The notes beneath the pieces are model-generated. The model was not told the origin of the DNA, made no database searches, and saw nothing but the letters and a program-made list of their open reading frames with translations. A stretch of 64,000 nucleotides of DNA from Bacillus suaedaesalsae (GTDB taxonomy: Bacteria > Bacillota > Bacilli > Bacillales > SA4), in NCBI RefSeq assembly GCF_016890225.1, contig NZ_JAFELM010000031.1:1-64000 (forward strand), written 5' to 3'. Position 1 is the first letter of the stretch. Each line of letters begins with the position of its first letter. The position numbers were made by a program, and so were the translations under genes. Below, piece by piece: positions 23,997-32,588 of this stretch.

Positions 23997-24356
23997 TTAA
24001 CTTAGTACTCGTTGTATTGCTTCTAGTACACGGTTCTCTTCAAATGGTTTTACAATGAAATCTTTCGCTCCAGCTTCGATTGCTTCTACAACCATTTTTT
24101 GCTGCCCCATTGCCGAACACATGATTACCTTCGCAGACGAATGATTTTGTTTAATTTCTCTTAATGCATCGATGCCATTCATTTCAGGCATTGTGATATC
24201 CATCGTCACTAAATCTGGTTGCAACTGATTAAATAGAGAAATCGCTTCTTTTCCATTTTCTGCTTCCCCTACTACTTCGTGATTCCCTTTTTCAAGGATG
24301 GTGGAAAGTGTCATTCTCATAAATTTAGCATCGTCTACTATAAGAATTCTAGCCAT
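23997..24356 (-). CDS. ccdB: CheY-like single-domain response regulator (CcdB)
   Basis: A 119-residue receiver domain with no output domain. The acidic pair is in ILIVDDAKF, the phosphorylation site is Asp54 in LVTMDITMPEMNG, Ser/Thr are at IMCSAM (near 80), and Lys is in FIVKPF (near 103). In B. subtilis the equivalent gene (yneI, ccdB) lies between ccdA and ccdC. A partner kinase is not in this window. A gap of 36 bp containing AAGGGGG separates it from the MrpB-like gene upstream. Confidence 0.87.
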   Translation of the reverse strand: MARILIVDDAKFMRMTLSTILEKGNHEVVGEAENGKEAISLFNQLQPDLVTMDITMPEMNGIDALREIKQNHSSAKVIMCSAMGQQKMVVEAIEAGAKDFIVKPFEENRVLEAIQRVLS

Positions 24357-24392
24357 GTCTAGTTCCCCCTTATTCTATCCGAATGTGTCTTT

Positions 24393-24821
24393 CTACTCGG
24401 AACGATCCTCTGCAATTGAAAGGATAATGGTCATCGTCACACCAACAACAGTTAAATAAACACCAATATCAAATAATACTGCTGTTGCCAAATGTGTTTT
24501 TCCTAGTATTGGTAAATAAAAGTAATCATCTGTATGACTCAAAAAAGGCTGATCGAAGAAAAACGAACCAATTCCAGTCGCAACTGCAATGGCTAGTCCA
24601 AGTCCAATTAGAAATATAAAACTAATTCGAGTCATCTTCTTAATAGGTGCAATTCCATATGTAATATACATAAGTATTAGTGCACCAGCTGTCATTAACC
24701 CTCCTATAAAACCTCCACCTGGCATGTTATGCCCAGCAAGAAATAACTTAAAAGAAAAGGCTAATATAATAAATACAATAATATTTGTGGTAGTTTTGAG
24801 AATTAGATCATTCGTTCTCAC
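24393..24821 (-). CDS. orphan MrpB/MnhB-like sodium/proton antiporter subunit
   Basis: A 142-residue protein with four hydrophobic segments and the MnhB/MrpB family signature: FLAGHNMPGGGFIGGLMTAG (28-47) and the end region HLATAVLFDIGVYLTVVGVT. MrpB normally works only within the seven-subunit Mrp antiporter encoded as mrpABCDEFG. No other mrp gene is present here; instead it lies between ccdA and ccdB. The GTG start has AGGAGTGAGAGA upstream. Either it is a stray paralogue with a separate function, or it joins an Mrp complex encoded elsewhere. Confidence 0.88.
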   Translation of the reverse strand: MRTNDLILKTTTNIIVFIILAFSFKLFLAGHNMPGGGFIGGLMTAGALILMYITYGIAPIKKMTRISFIFLIGLGLAIAVATGIGSFFFDQPFLSHTDDYFYLPILGKTHLATAVLFDIGVYLTVVGVTMTIILSIAEDRSE

Positions 24822-24897
24822 TCTCTCACTCCTAACTTATGGTAATACATGTAGTCTTTTTATTATAATACAATTTCATCCATGATGTAAAAAAACT

Positions 24898-25605
24898 TTA
24901 GAAACCAGTAAAGCCACCAAACATATTCGTAAAGAAAATGGTGATTCTTGTCATCCAGTCGAAGAAAAGAAATATCCCCATCACAATCATTAAGTAGCCG
25001 CCTACCTTCATAATGATTGCATTATGTTTCTTAATCCATTGAAGTTGGCCAATAAAAAATGAAAGTATAAAAAACGGAATGGCAAATCCTAAAATATAAG
25101 CAACCATATAAATAACGCTAGATCCAGGGTTCGTAGCTGCTAACGCAAAAACAGATAACAAAATAGGTCCAGTACACGGAGTCCATCCAGCAGCAAAGGC
25201 AAGGCCAATGACAAATGAACCAAGATAGCCAGCAGGTCTATTTTTGACATTCACTCTACGGTCAATCATCATAAATTCTGGTGTAAAAACTCCTATAATC
25301 ACGAGTCCCAGGAATACGATTAATATTGCTCCAATTTGGCGGATTAAGTTATTATAATCTGCAAAAAACGACCCGATAAACGTCGCAGAATATCCTATTG
25401 CGATAAAGATGACGGAAAATCCAATAAGGAAAAACAATGTATGTAAGAAGCTTTTTCTTCTCAGCATTGCATTATCATTTTTCAAATCACTCACACTCAT
25501 ACCTGTAATATAAGATAAAAAGGCAGGATATAGAGGTAAGCAGCACGGTGAGATAAAGGATAAAAACCCTGCTCCAAATGCTAAAAATATATTTATATCG
25601 GTCAA
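24898..25605 (-). CDS. ccdA: cytochrome c biogenesis protein CcdA
   Basis: A 235-residue six-helix membrane protein that moves reducing equivalents from cytoplasmic thioredoxin to extracellular thiol-disulfide proteins needed for cytochrome c maturation and spore cortex synthesis. The two redox cysteines are in [13 protein letters not shown] (first helix) and [13 protein letters not shown] (near 138). The TTG start has AGGAGTGAAAGGGA upstream. The order ccdA, (mrpB-like), ccdB, ccdC on one strand is the Bacillus ccd cluster with one inserted gene. Confidence 0.95.
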   Translation of the reverse strand: MTDINIFLAFGAGFLSFISPCCLPLYPAFLSYITGMSVSDLKNDNAMLRRKSFLHTLFFLIGFSVIFIAIGYSATFIGSFFADYNNLIRQIGAILIVFLGLVIIGVFTPEFMMIDRRVNVKNRPAGYLGSFVIGLAFAAGWTPCTGPILLSVFALAATNPGSSVIYMVAYILGFAIPFFILSFFIGQLQWIKKHNAIIMKVGGYLMIVMGIFLFFDWMTRITIFFTNMFGGFTGF

Positions 25606-25801
25606 TCCCTTTCACTCCTAGTTTCTTTTTTATCATTGTATCAAATCTTAGGCAGATTATCTCCTCAAAAGCTTGACGACTTTGTGTCATACAGGTGAGT
25701 TTGCTTCATGACTTATTCTTTTTTCCTTTGTTTGGAGATTGAAATTATTACCATCCTTTTGTATACTTGTCCTAAAGGTTACTCGGAAAGGAACATGACC
25801 C

Positions 25802-25969
25802 GTGAGAAAACACGAATTACTAGCACTTATCGAACAGAAACGCCAAGAATTAATTCAAGTAGTTGCTGCAAACGGGCTTGCTTCTTCAGTTACAATTAAA
25901 TGTAGCAAACAATTAGACGATCTATTAAACACATATAATCGTAAACACTTACAAGGAATTCACAGTTAA
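25802..25969 (+). CDS. Spo0E-like aspartyl-phosphate phosphatase
   Basis: A 55-residue helical hairpin protein reading VRKHELLALIEQKRQELIQV, then VTIKCSKQLDDLLNTYNRKH. The motif S-K-Q-L-D is the Spo0E-family signature (SQELD in Spo0E). Members dephosphorylate Spo0A-phosphate and hold back sporulation. The GTG start at 25802 has AAAGGAA 12-18 nt upstream. The overlapping ORF in another frame (from 25708) is a shadow. A strong terminator follows the stop. It is monocistronic and divergent from ccdA. Confidence 0.85.
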   Translation: MRKHELLALIEQKRQELIQVVAANGLASSVTIKCSKQLDDLLNTYNRKHLQGIHS

Positions 25970-25993
25970 ACTAGCCTATATGGCTAGTTTTTT
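25970..25993 (+). terminator. terminator of the Spo0E-like gene
   Basis: ACTAGCC, a 5-nt loop, GGCTAGT and six T. Confidence 0.85.
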
Positions 25994-26085
25994 GTTTTAT
26001 ATGACCCCAAAAAGGTTCTGTTACAACTAACATGTATATTTACTTTATACGGATGTATTTATTAAGACACGTTAGTAATAACACC

Positions 26086-26268
26086 CTACATAAATTCTAG
26101 TACTGTGGTAATGATTATACTTTGAACCAAAAGAATAGAAATAGATTTCATACTTACTTTATGGTCAGTTTTCTTCATCAAATAAGTTTCAAGAATATAA
26201 TTGATGATCAATACAAAAACAAATACGATTATAAAGGAAAAATAAAAATGCACAGAATACGTTGCCAT
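26086..26268 (-). CDS. small two-helix membrane protein, unknown function
   Basis: A 60-residue protein with two hydrophobic helices (about 9-29 and 42-58) joined by a charged loop (KKTDHKVSMKS). The ATG at 26268 is preferred because AAAGGAG lies 9 nt upstream; the longer frame from 26301 runs through the ribosome binding site. No family was recognised. It stands alone between the Spo0E-like gene and the ABC exporter. Confidence 0.5.
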   Translation of the reverse strand: MATYSVHFYFSFIIVFVFVLIINYILETYLMKKTDHKVSMKSISILLVQSIIITTVLEFM

Positions 26269-26371
26269 AATGCAAAACTCCTTTTTAGTCATTATTAACA
26301 TATTCTAATTATCTCAAATTCAGCTGGAATAATAGAATGATAAATATTTGAGGTAACATTACGGACAAAGA

Positions 26372-26408
26372 AATCGAGTACAAAACCTTTGTGATTTTAT
26401 ACTCGATT
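26372..26408 (-). terminator. terminator of the ABC exporter operon
   Basis: The minus strand reads AATCGAGTA, a 19-nt loop and TACTCGATT, then a weak T-rich tail. Confidence 0.55.
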
Positions 26409-26433
26409 ACAAATGCATTATTAGAACTACTTT

Positions 26434-28242
26434 TTAATGTGATACGATATCCTGAATTTTATCATTCGCTTGGTTTTGCAGTAAGTACATCTTGTAATAC
26501 AAACCTTGTTTTTCGAGTAATTGTTGGTGATTACCTCGTTCTACAATTTCTCCTTGATGTAGCACGAGTATTTGTTCAGCATCTTGAATGGTTGAGAGAC
26601 GATGTGCAATCGCAATGGTTGTTCTACCTTTTCTCATCTTCGAAAGTGCTTCTTGGATGTATCCCTCTGTTTCTGTATCAATGTTTGCTGTCGCTTCATC
26701 TAATACGAGAATTTTGGGATTTGTCGCGATTGTTCGAGCAAATGCAACTAGCTGTCTTTGTCCACTCGAGAAGGTTGTTCCTCTTTCAGTAACTTCTTGA
26801 TTATACTGCTCAGCAAGCTTTTCAATGAATTGATCTGCTTGAACGAACCTAGCAGCTTCCTTTACGTCTTCGTCCGTAATGTCCTCATTATATAACTGAA
26901 TATTTTTCTTAATTGTTCCTGCGAAAAGGAATGGATCTTGTAAAACTAATCCAATCTTTTTACGAAGTTCATGATCTTGATATTCCTTTAACGAAGTACC
27001 ATCAATGAGGATTTCCCCTCGATCTTCAATATCATAAAATCTCATAAACAAGTTGATAATCGAACTTTTCCCGCTTCCTGTGTGACCGACTAAAGCAACC
27101 GTTTCACCAGGTTTTGCTGTGAATGAAATATTCTTTAATACGTCACGCTTTCCGTCGTAGGAAAAGCTTACATTATTAAACTCGATTTCACCTTTTTTAA
27201 TTTCGGGATTCTTTTCTCCAATCGCAGTCGGTGCATTTTCCTTGTCATCTAGCAAATCAAACACACGCGTAGCCGAGACGATTGCCTGTTGATATAGAGA
27301 TAATCGCATCATCATATGATTAATAGGTTCAAAGAAACGATCTAAATAGTTCACAAAGGCGTAAATAACCCCAATTTCAATCGGACTATTAAATGAGGAG
27401 ATTCCAAAAAAGCTTAACACTAAAATTAGTGAGACTACATAAACAAAATCAATCGCTGGTCGCAAAAGAATACCATCTAATTTTATGTTACGAATTCCTG
27501 CTTTAAAATGACCTTCATTAATTTCAGAGAATTCCTTTCGTAGTCTTCTCTCTTGCCTGAACACTTGAATGATCGCCATCCCTTGTAACGATTCATTAAT
27601 CTTAGCATTCAGTTGGCTCAACTTTTCTCTCATATCATGATAATAGACGGAACTATACTTTCGATAGGCCCTCATGATGAAGAAAATGATCGGAATGATT
27701 ACTAAGCAAAAAAGTGCTAACTTAACATTCAATATAAACATGGCAATAAAGATACCAATTAAGAAAAAGATATTTTGAATAAATACCGATAATACACTCG
27801 TAAACATTTCTTTAATAGCTTCTGTATCGTTTGTGACTCTTGAAACGATACTTCCACCTGGAGTTTTATCAAAAAACTTCAATCCTAGCTTTTGTACTTT
27901 AGAATACACATCAATTCGTAATTGTTGAATAATTTTCAACGCGATTTTATTAAATAAAAACAGTTGAAAATATTGTACAAACACCTTCGCAATATGCACG
28001 CCTATATAAATGATTGCTAAATATAATAAGGGCTCAAACGGAAAGTGCTCCTTCACAAGGTAATCATCAAGAAATATTTTGATTAAATATGGACCTAGAA
28101 GTTCAAAAATTGTACCAAAAAATAATAAAACAAACGCAATTACGATAGATTTTTTATGTGGTACGCTGTATTTAAGCAAACGCCATAACACGATTCGTTG
28201 TTCTTTTGCACTTGAGTTTGAAGCCTTTTCATTTTCTGTCAT
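26434..28242 (-). CDS. ABC exporter half-transporter, consensus Walker subunit (YheH/YknV-like)
   Basis: A 602-residue half-transporter with six N-terminal membrane helices and an ATPase domain. Walker A is GHTGSGKSS and Walker B KILVLDEATANID with the catalytic Glu present, but the signature is degenerate (FSSGQRQ instead of LSGGQ). It pairs with the upstream gene, which has the opposite defects. The ATG at 28242 uses GGAGG inside the last codons of that gene, 4 bp after its stop. Related Bacillus heterodimers are BmrCD (YheIH) and YknUV, which export drugs or unknown lipids. The substrate is not known. Confidence 0.9.
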   Translation of the reverse strand: MTENEKASNSSAKEQRIVLWRLLKYSVPHKKSIVIAFVLLFFGTIFELLGPYLIKIFLDDYLVKEHFPFEPLLYLAIIYIGVHIAKVFVQYFQLFLFNKIALKIIQQLRIDVYSKVQKLGLKFFDKTPGGSIVSRVTNDTEAIKEMFTSVLSVFIQNIFFLIGIFIAMFILNVKLALFCLVIIPIIFFIMRAYRKYSSVYYHDMREKLSQLNAKINESLQGMAIIQVFRQERRLRKEFSEINEGHFKAGIRNIKLDGILLRPAIDFVYVVSLILVLSFFGISSFNSPIEIGVIYAFVNYLDRFFEPINHMMMRLSLYQQAIVSATRVFDLLDDKENAPTAIGEKNPEIKKGEIEFNNVSFSYDGKRDVLKNISFTAKPGETVALVGHTGSGKSSIINLFMRFYDIEDRGEILIDGTSLKEYQDHELRKKIGLVLQDPFLFAGTIKKNIQLYNEDITDEDVKEAARFVQADQFIEKLAEQYNQEVTERGTTFSSGQRQLVAFARTIATNPKILVLDEATANIDTETEGYIQEALSKMRKGRTTIAIAHRLSTIQDAEQILVLHQGEIVERGNHQQLLEKQGLYYKMYLLQNQANDKIQDIVSH

Positions 28243-28246
28243 ACGT

Positions 28247-29995
28247 TTAACCTCCATGTTCCACAAGAGATTCTAGTTGCTGTCTGTGGTACATATCTTT
28301 ATACCAACCTTCTTCTTCCATCAATTGTTCATGCTTTCCTCGTTGTACGATACTTCCGTCTTCTAACACGATAATTAGATCAGCATGCTCAATTGCACTT
28401 AATCGGTGAGAAGTAATAATCGTTGTCTTCCCTTCACGATTCTCTCTTAAAGAAGATAAAATCGCCTCTTCCGTTTTTGCATCCACTGCTGATAAAGAAT
28501 CATCAAGTATCAACACTTCTGGATTCACTAATAACGCACGTGCAATCGAAATCCGTTGCTTTTGTCCTCCGGAAAGTGAAACACCGCGCTCTCCTACTAC
28601 CGTTTCATATCCATCTGTAAAGCCAACAATGTCGTCATGAATATGTGCGGCTTTTGCTGCATCCATAATCTCCTTCATCATCGAAGCTGGTCTTGCAAAA
28701 GCAATATTATCTCCTACAGTTGCCGAGAATAAGAAGTGGTCTTGTGGAACATATCCAATTGAAGCTCTCAGTGCATCACGAGTGTATTCATCGATGTTAT
28801 GATTTCCAAATTTTATTATTCCATCATAGCCTTCAAATTCACGAATGAATAGTTTTAGTAACGTCGTCTTTCCAGCACCTGTTTTCCCAACAATCCCTAA
28901 TGTTTGACCCTGTTGTAATTGAAAACGTATGTCCCGTAATAATGCTTCGTGAGAGGTTGTATACGTAAAGTTCTGTATGTCATATGTAATATCACCCGTT
29001 GGAGGTGTAGTAACTGCATCACTCATATCCGTAATATCCTCTTTTTCAGCTAGCAGGTTTTGGACACGGTCATATGATGCTCTTCCTCGTTCCACAATGT
29101 TGAATAGCCACCCAAATGCTAGCATTGGCCATATTAATAATCCTAAATATGTAGTAAATGAAATCAATTGTCCAATCGACATTTCACCTGTAACAACATA
29201 TCGAGCACCAACCACTACTGCTAGAATAAAAGAAATTCCAACAATGAATGATATCGTCGGATCAAATAATGCATCAATTTTCGCTACAGCAATATTTTTA
29301 TTTACGACATCCTCTGATTGTTCAACAAATGAGTCAGTATCTTCTTTTTCTTGACCAAATGTTTTAATTACCTTAATACCGCTAATGCTTTCTTGTACCT
29401 TGTCATTTAACGAGGAAAATGCTTCTTGGGCTTTAAGGAATTTTGCGTGTAATAATTTTCCGTAATGACTTGTTAAGATAGCCATAAACGGCATCGGAAT
29501 TAAACAAATGAGTGTCAGTTTCCAGCTAATCGTAGCCGCCATCGTAATAATGACAAAACCACCCGTAATGATTGAATCAGCTAATGTTAGGACACCAGCT
29601 CCAGCCGTTTGTTGAATAGCTTGTAGATCATTCGTTGAATGTGCCATCAAGTCTCCAACTCTACGACGTTGATAAAAATTTTGAGACATTTTTGTAAAAT
29701 GTTCATACAGTTGATTTCTAAGCAATCTTGCTAATCTTACCGAAGAGCCGAAGATCATAATTCTCCAAAAATAACGTAAAACATAGATTGCAATTGCCAT
29801 AGCTAATAGCGCAAATAGCCAAGTACTTAAAATCTCCTTTGTTAGTGTGTTTTCGTTTATATGGTCCACTACAATACCAATAACCTTTGGAGGCAGTAAT
29901 TGCAGGATTCCTACAAAAACTAAAAGCAGGATACCTATTGCATATGCTTTTCCTTCTTCTTTAAAAAACCACCATAAGTCTTTAAAAATGCTCAT
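28247..29995 (-). CDS. ABC exporter half-transporter, degenerate Walker B subunit (YheI/YknU-like)
   Basis: A 582-residue half-transporter. Six membrane helices are followed by an ATPase domain with Walker A GKTGAGKTT, a perfect signature VSLSGGQKQRISIARALL, and Walker B EVLILDDSLSAVD in which Asp replaces the catalytic Glu. Combined with the partner subunit, this gives one active and one degenerate ATP site, as in BmrCD and TM287/288. It is first in a two-gene operon. The B. subtilis bmrCD operon has a translated leader peptide; none was identified upstream here. Confidence 0.9.
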   Translation of the reverse strand: MSIFKDLWWFFKEEGKAYAIGILLLVFVGILQLLPPKVIGIVVDHINENTLTKEILSTWLFALLAMAIAIYVLRYFWRIMIFGSSVRLARLLRNQLYEHFTKMSQNFYQRRRVGDLMAHSTNDLQAIQQTAGAGVLTLADSIITGGFVIITMAATISWKLTLICLIPMPFMAILTSHYGKLLHAKFLKAQEAFSSLNDKVQESISGIKVIKTFGQEKEDTDSFVEQSEDVVNKNIAVAKIDALFDPTISFIVGISFILAVVVGARYVVTGEMSIGQLISFTTYLGLLIWPMLAFGWLFNIVERGRASYDRVQNLLAEKEDITDMSDAVTTPPTGDITYDIQNFTYTTSHEALLRDIRFQLQQGQTLGIVGKTGAGKTTLLKLFIREFEGYDGIIKFGNHNIDEYTRDALRASIGYVPQDHFLFSATVGDNIAFARPASMMKEIMDAAKAAHIHDDIVGFTDGYETVVGERGVSLSGGQKQRISIARALLVNPEVLILDDSLSAVDAKTEEAILSSLRENREGKTTIITSHRLSAIEHADLIIVLEDGSIVQRGKHEQLMEEEGWYKDMYHRQQLESLVEHGG

Positions 29996-30113
29996 GTTCG
30001 CACCACCCTAGTCACTTATCGAACACTAGTTTAGCACAGAATGATGAAGAATTGGTGAAAACAAAACTGAAATATCGAAATTATTTATGATATATAAATT
30101 TTGCAAATACAAA

Positions 30114-30138
30114 ACACCACAGTAAAAACTGGGGTGTT
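30114..30138. repeat. copy of the mnmH terminator hairpin left of the IS remnant
   Basis: ACACCACAGT-AAAA-ACTGGGGTGT nearly repeats the hairpin at 30351-30374, with one mismatch in the stem and one extra A in the loop. The two copies flank the transposase remnant. Confidence 0.6.
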
Positions 30139-30350
30139 AGACAACTTCAAGGGGACTTAAAAAATTGTCGATGCAGGCGATGCTTACTTTTGCAGCTGTG
30201 AATCTAAAAAAGATGGCAACCTTGACGTGGCAAGGTCCAAACTATGTTTAAGTACATGCCTCCGAGAGGTCTGAAAACTATTTATTAATGATAAAAAGCT
30301 AAAAGGCAATTCGAATGATTACATTCGAATTGCCTTTTGTCGACAGTCTG
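30139..30350 (+). mobile_element. IS1182-like transposase remnant and IS end
   Basis: A plus-strand frame reads TTSRGLKKLSMQAMLTFAAV, then NLKKMATLTWQ and a stop at 30249-30251. This is the C-terminus of IS1182-type DDE transposases. Downstream come a 17-bp hairpin (30301-30338) and TTTTGTCGACAGTCTG, which looks like an IS end. Everything upstream of the last 37 codons is missing, so the element is dead. Confidence 0.7.
30301..30338. terminator. 17-bp hairpin at the end of the IS remnant
   Basis: The perfect stem AAAAGGCAATTCGAATG pairs with 30322-30338 around the 4-nt loop ATTA. A-rich and T-rich ends make it a bidirectional terminator, typical for shielding or ending an IS. Confidence 0.75.
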
Positions 30351-30374
30351 ACACCACAGTAAAACTGTGGTGTT
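30351..30374 (-). terminator. terminator of mnmH
   Basis: AACACCACAG/CTGTGGTGTT with a 4-nt loop begins 7 bp after the mnmH stop. There is no strong T-run on the minus strand because the IS end follows directly. Confidence 0.55.
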
Positions 30375-30380
30375 GTTTGA

Positions 30381-31451
30381 TTACACATATAAAAATTCGT
30401 TTGAGATTGTTTTTAACACATCTTTTACTTTCTGAACACCATCACGAACAGAGTCAATAAAGACTGTATGAATATCTGTCTCATATTGCTGAGAAGTATA
30501 GTCATATCTTGGATCGTAGTATTCTTTGAGTAGAAGTAAAACAATTTGATAAATATCCTTCTTTTGTAAAAGGTCTGATATTTGTTCAAATAAATCTTGG
30601 TGTAATCTCTTTTTTAGGTGAAGAATTGCTTCTTGAAATTGGTCAAAATGAAGATCGAAGCGATACGCATCACAAATATTCTGCGCACGTTTTTCTAACT
30701 CCATTTCAATATGAATTCGCACACCTTTTTCTTTTCCTTTTAAGAGGAAATCGGGAAGTACTACTGCACCAATTCGTTTACTTTCTGCTTCAATGATATA
30801 AAAGGGAGAATCTCGTAGCTCATGCAAACGATGGTACAACAAACTTTCAAATTCTTTTTGACTTCTTGGTTCTAGTCCAATATGTCCAAAGATTGATCCT
30901 CTGTGGTTTACAAGTCTTTCTAGATTAATTACTGGGTACTGTTCATCTTCAAGTATCGTTAAAATATCTGTTTTGTTTGTACCCGTTAATCCTTCCAGAA
31001 CGATATAACGCTTTTCCATATGACTAGGAACTTCTAGCTCTTCCATGATCAATTGACGATAAGATCTTATTCCGCCTTCTAGCTGAAAAATTGGAACATC
31101 CATCATTCCCATTACAGATGCAATCGATTTACTTCTCATTCCTCCACGCCAGCAGTACACAACCATTGATTGATCAGCGTATTGCTCGTGTAATTGTTTG
31201 ACTTGATTATAAAGGGTAGAAAGCTTAGATCCTAGAATTTCAATTCCACGATCCCTTGCATACTCCCTCCCTTTTTGTTTATATAACGTTCCAACCTCTG
31301 CACGTTCTTCATCTGAGAAGATTGGTATATTTACAGCGCCTGGAATATGAAATTCTTGAAACTCACTCGGAGATCTAACATCAATCATTGGATACGAATT
31401 TTCTAGAATATCGACTATCTTTATTGTAGGAACTGTATGCTTATTATTCAT
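30381..31451 (-). CDS. mnmH: tRNA 2-selenouridine synthase MnmH (SelU/YbbB)
   Basis: A 356-residue enzyme that replaces sulfur with selenium at the wobble 2-thiouridine of tRNAs for Lys, Glu and Gln, using selenophosphate from SelD. The N-terminal rhodanese domain has IDVRSPSEF and the catalytic Cys100 in YCWRGGMRS. A P-loop domain follows with GLTGTNKT (154-161), which binds the geranyl/prenyl donor intermediate site in E. coli SelU. Length and both motifs are normal. It lies 20 kb from selB with core genes around it. The ribosome binding site (AGAGATG) is weak. Confidence 0.95.
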   Translation of the reverse strand: MNNKHTVPTIKIVDILENSYPMIDVRSPSEFQEFHIPGAVNIPIFSDEERAEVGTLYKQKGREYARDRGIEILGSKLSTLYNQVKQLHEQYADQSMVVYCWRGGMRSKSIASVMGMMDVPIFQLEGGIRSYRQLIMEELEVPSHMEKRYIVLEGLTGTNKTDILTILEDEQYPVINLERLVNHRGSIFGHIGLEPRSQKEFESLLYHRLHELRDSPFYIIEAESKRIGAVVLPDFLLKGKEKGVRIHIEMELEKRAQNICDAYRFDLHFDQFQEAILHLKKRLHQDLFEQISDLLQKKDIYQIVLLLLKEYYDPRYDYTSQQYETDIHTVFIDSVRDGVQKVKDVLKTISNEFLYV

Positions 31452-31655
31452 ATTTTTGTTTCATCTCTTTCTTTATCTAACTATGCTTATTATACGTCTG
31501 TAAGGACAAAAAGAAAAGCGCACGGTCTAATGGAAAAACGCTCGCTTTTTCTTCAGTGCGATACACAGTAACCACCTTGGTAATCCCGGTACTTGAAAAA
31601 CCTAGTGCTTCTGACGACAAGTGTATTCATTTAGTCATATTTGTGTGTACTAATA
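31452..31655. other. intergenic stretch with possible RNA structure, function unknown
   Basis: On the minus strand, between the yneF terminator and mnmH, an A/T-rich hairpin (AAGAAAAAGCG near 31556 paired with CGCTTTTCTT near 31515) follows about 60 nt of mixed sequence containing AGTACCGGGATTACC. No known riboswitch was recognised and no ORF with a ribosome binding site is present. The plus-strand ORF from 31556 is not credible. Confidence 0.3.
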
Positions 31656-31656
31656 A

Positions 31657-31681
31657 GAAAAGCACCCCAAAAGGAGTGCTT
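31657..31681 (-). terminator. terminator of yneF
   Basis: AAGCACTCC, a TTTT loop and GGGGTGCTT, then TTTTC on the minus strand. Confidence 0.75.
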
Positions 31682-31687
31682 GTCCAA

Positions 31688-31906
31688 CTATTTCATTTGC
31701 TTGTTCATTGCTTGCATCATTTGATTGATTTTCTTTTGAGACGGTTTTTGTCCCATTTGCATCATCATTACCCTTAACATTTGTTCGTTAATAGGTGGGT
31801 TTTTCTTTAAGTAATTCATCATGTATTGACGTGCTATGAAAAAACCTAGTGCTACTCCAGCAACAAGTGCTAGAACACTGATTAAGATCCATACCCATGT
31901 ATCCAT
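31688..31906 (-). CDS. yneF: YneF, UPF0154 small membrane protein
   Basis: A 72-residue protein with one N-terminal membrane helix ([20 protein letters not shown]) and the conserved UPF0154 tail: [20 protein letters not shown], then [19 protein letters not shown]. In B. subtilis it is YneF, encoded close to sirA (yneE) and tkt as here. Its function is not known. AAGGAGGAAG precedes the ATG. It is expected in the cytoplasmic membrane with a cytosolic tail. Confidence 0.93.
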   Translation of the reverse strand: MDTWVWILISVLALVAGVALGFFIARQYMMNYLKKNPPINEQMLRVMMMQMGQKPSQKKINQMMQAMNKQMK

Positions 31907-31980
31907 CTTACTTCCTCCTTCAAGTTGTCTATCTTACAGTTTACTAAATGTATTTCGAATATACAATATGAAAGTATCAA

Positions 31981-32421
31981 TTACACAAATTTTCGTTGTT
32001 TAACTGGTGAAATCCAGCCAAATCGTTTCTGCACAAAATCAATAGCCAAAAATCTAGAATCCCATTTTCTTAATAAATCAAAAAATATCATTTCTGCTTC
32101 ATAGTTTCCTACTCCAACTAGCATAATAGAACGCTCATTTACAAACAATCTTGCTTTACTTTTTCCATTCTGAAGAGTTAAGCAATGGCCTTCTTTTGTT
32201 ACCTCATAATTACCATTTTTGCTCATTTCAATCTCAATAAATTGATTTATATGTATGCCAGGAATTGATTTCGTTATATATTCCATTTGTTTTGTTAAGA
32301 TAGAATCATTTTGTTGTGGCAGTTCATGTACTTCTTTAAACAATCTATAAAACATACCTTCACGGCCAAAATAATGATAAGCAAACTCTTCCTCTATCCA
32401 AAAGATCGTATATTCTCTCAC
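31981..32421 (-). CDS. sirA: sporulation inhibitor of replication SirA
   Basis: A 146-residue protein that in B. subtilis binds the N-terminal domain of DnaA at the start of sporulation and blocks new replication rounds. The N-terminus after the chosen start, REYTIFWIEEEFAYHYFGRE, aligns with SirA, as do YITKSIPGIHI near 52, NYEAEMIFFDLL near 106 and the end FGWISPVKQRKFV. The GTG at 32421 has GGAGG 9 nt upstream; the longer ATG frame from 32463 is not supported. Gene order sirA-tkt is conserved with B. subtilis. Confidence 0.92.
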   Translation of the reverse strand: MREYTIFWIEEEFAYHYFGREGMFYRLFKEVHELPQQNDSILTKQMEYITKSIPGIHINQFIEIEMSKNGNYEVTKEGHCLTLQNGKSKARLFVNERSIMLVGVGNYEAEMIFFDLLRKWDSRFLAIDFVQKRFGWISPVKQRKFV

Positions 32422-32550
32422 GAAATCAGACCTCCATTCATAACCTATATATTTATGTCTCATTATAAGGCTTCATAACTGAAATGCTTGTCTACTTTTG
32501 GTAAGAACTTTCACTTTTTTTGTCGAAAGGCAATTTTCAAATGTTAGTAA

Positions 32551-32578
32551 TAAAAAATCCCCTTATTTTCATAAGGGG
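32551..32578 (-). terminator. terminator of tkt
   Basis: CCCCTTAT-GAAA-ATAAGGGG followed by ATTTTTTA on the minus strand, 10 bp after the stop. Confidence 0.9.
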
Positions 32579-32588
32579 AAGGACTTCA

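Noticed and set aside
25708..25899. 63-codon ORF overlapping the Spo0E-like gene
   Set aside because: The other frame has the Spo0E signature and a following terminator; this one has neither.
31556..31777. Plus-strand ORF rich in His and Leu
   Set aside because: Its second half is the complement of yneF and its start has no ribosome binding site.
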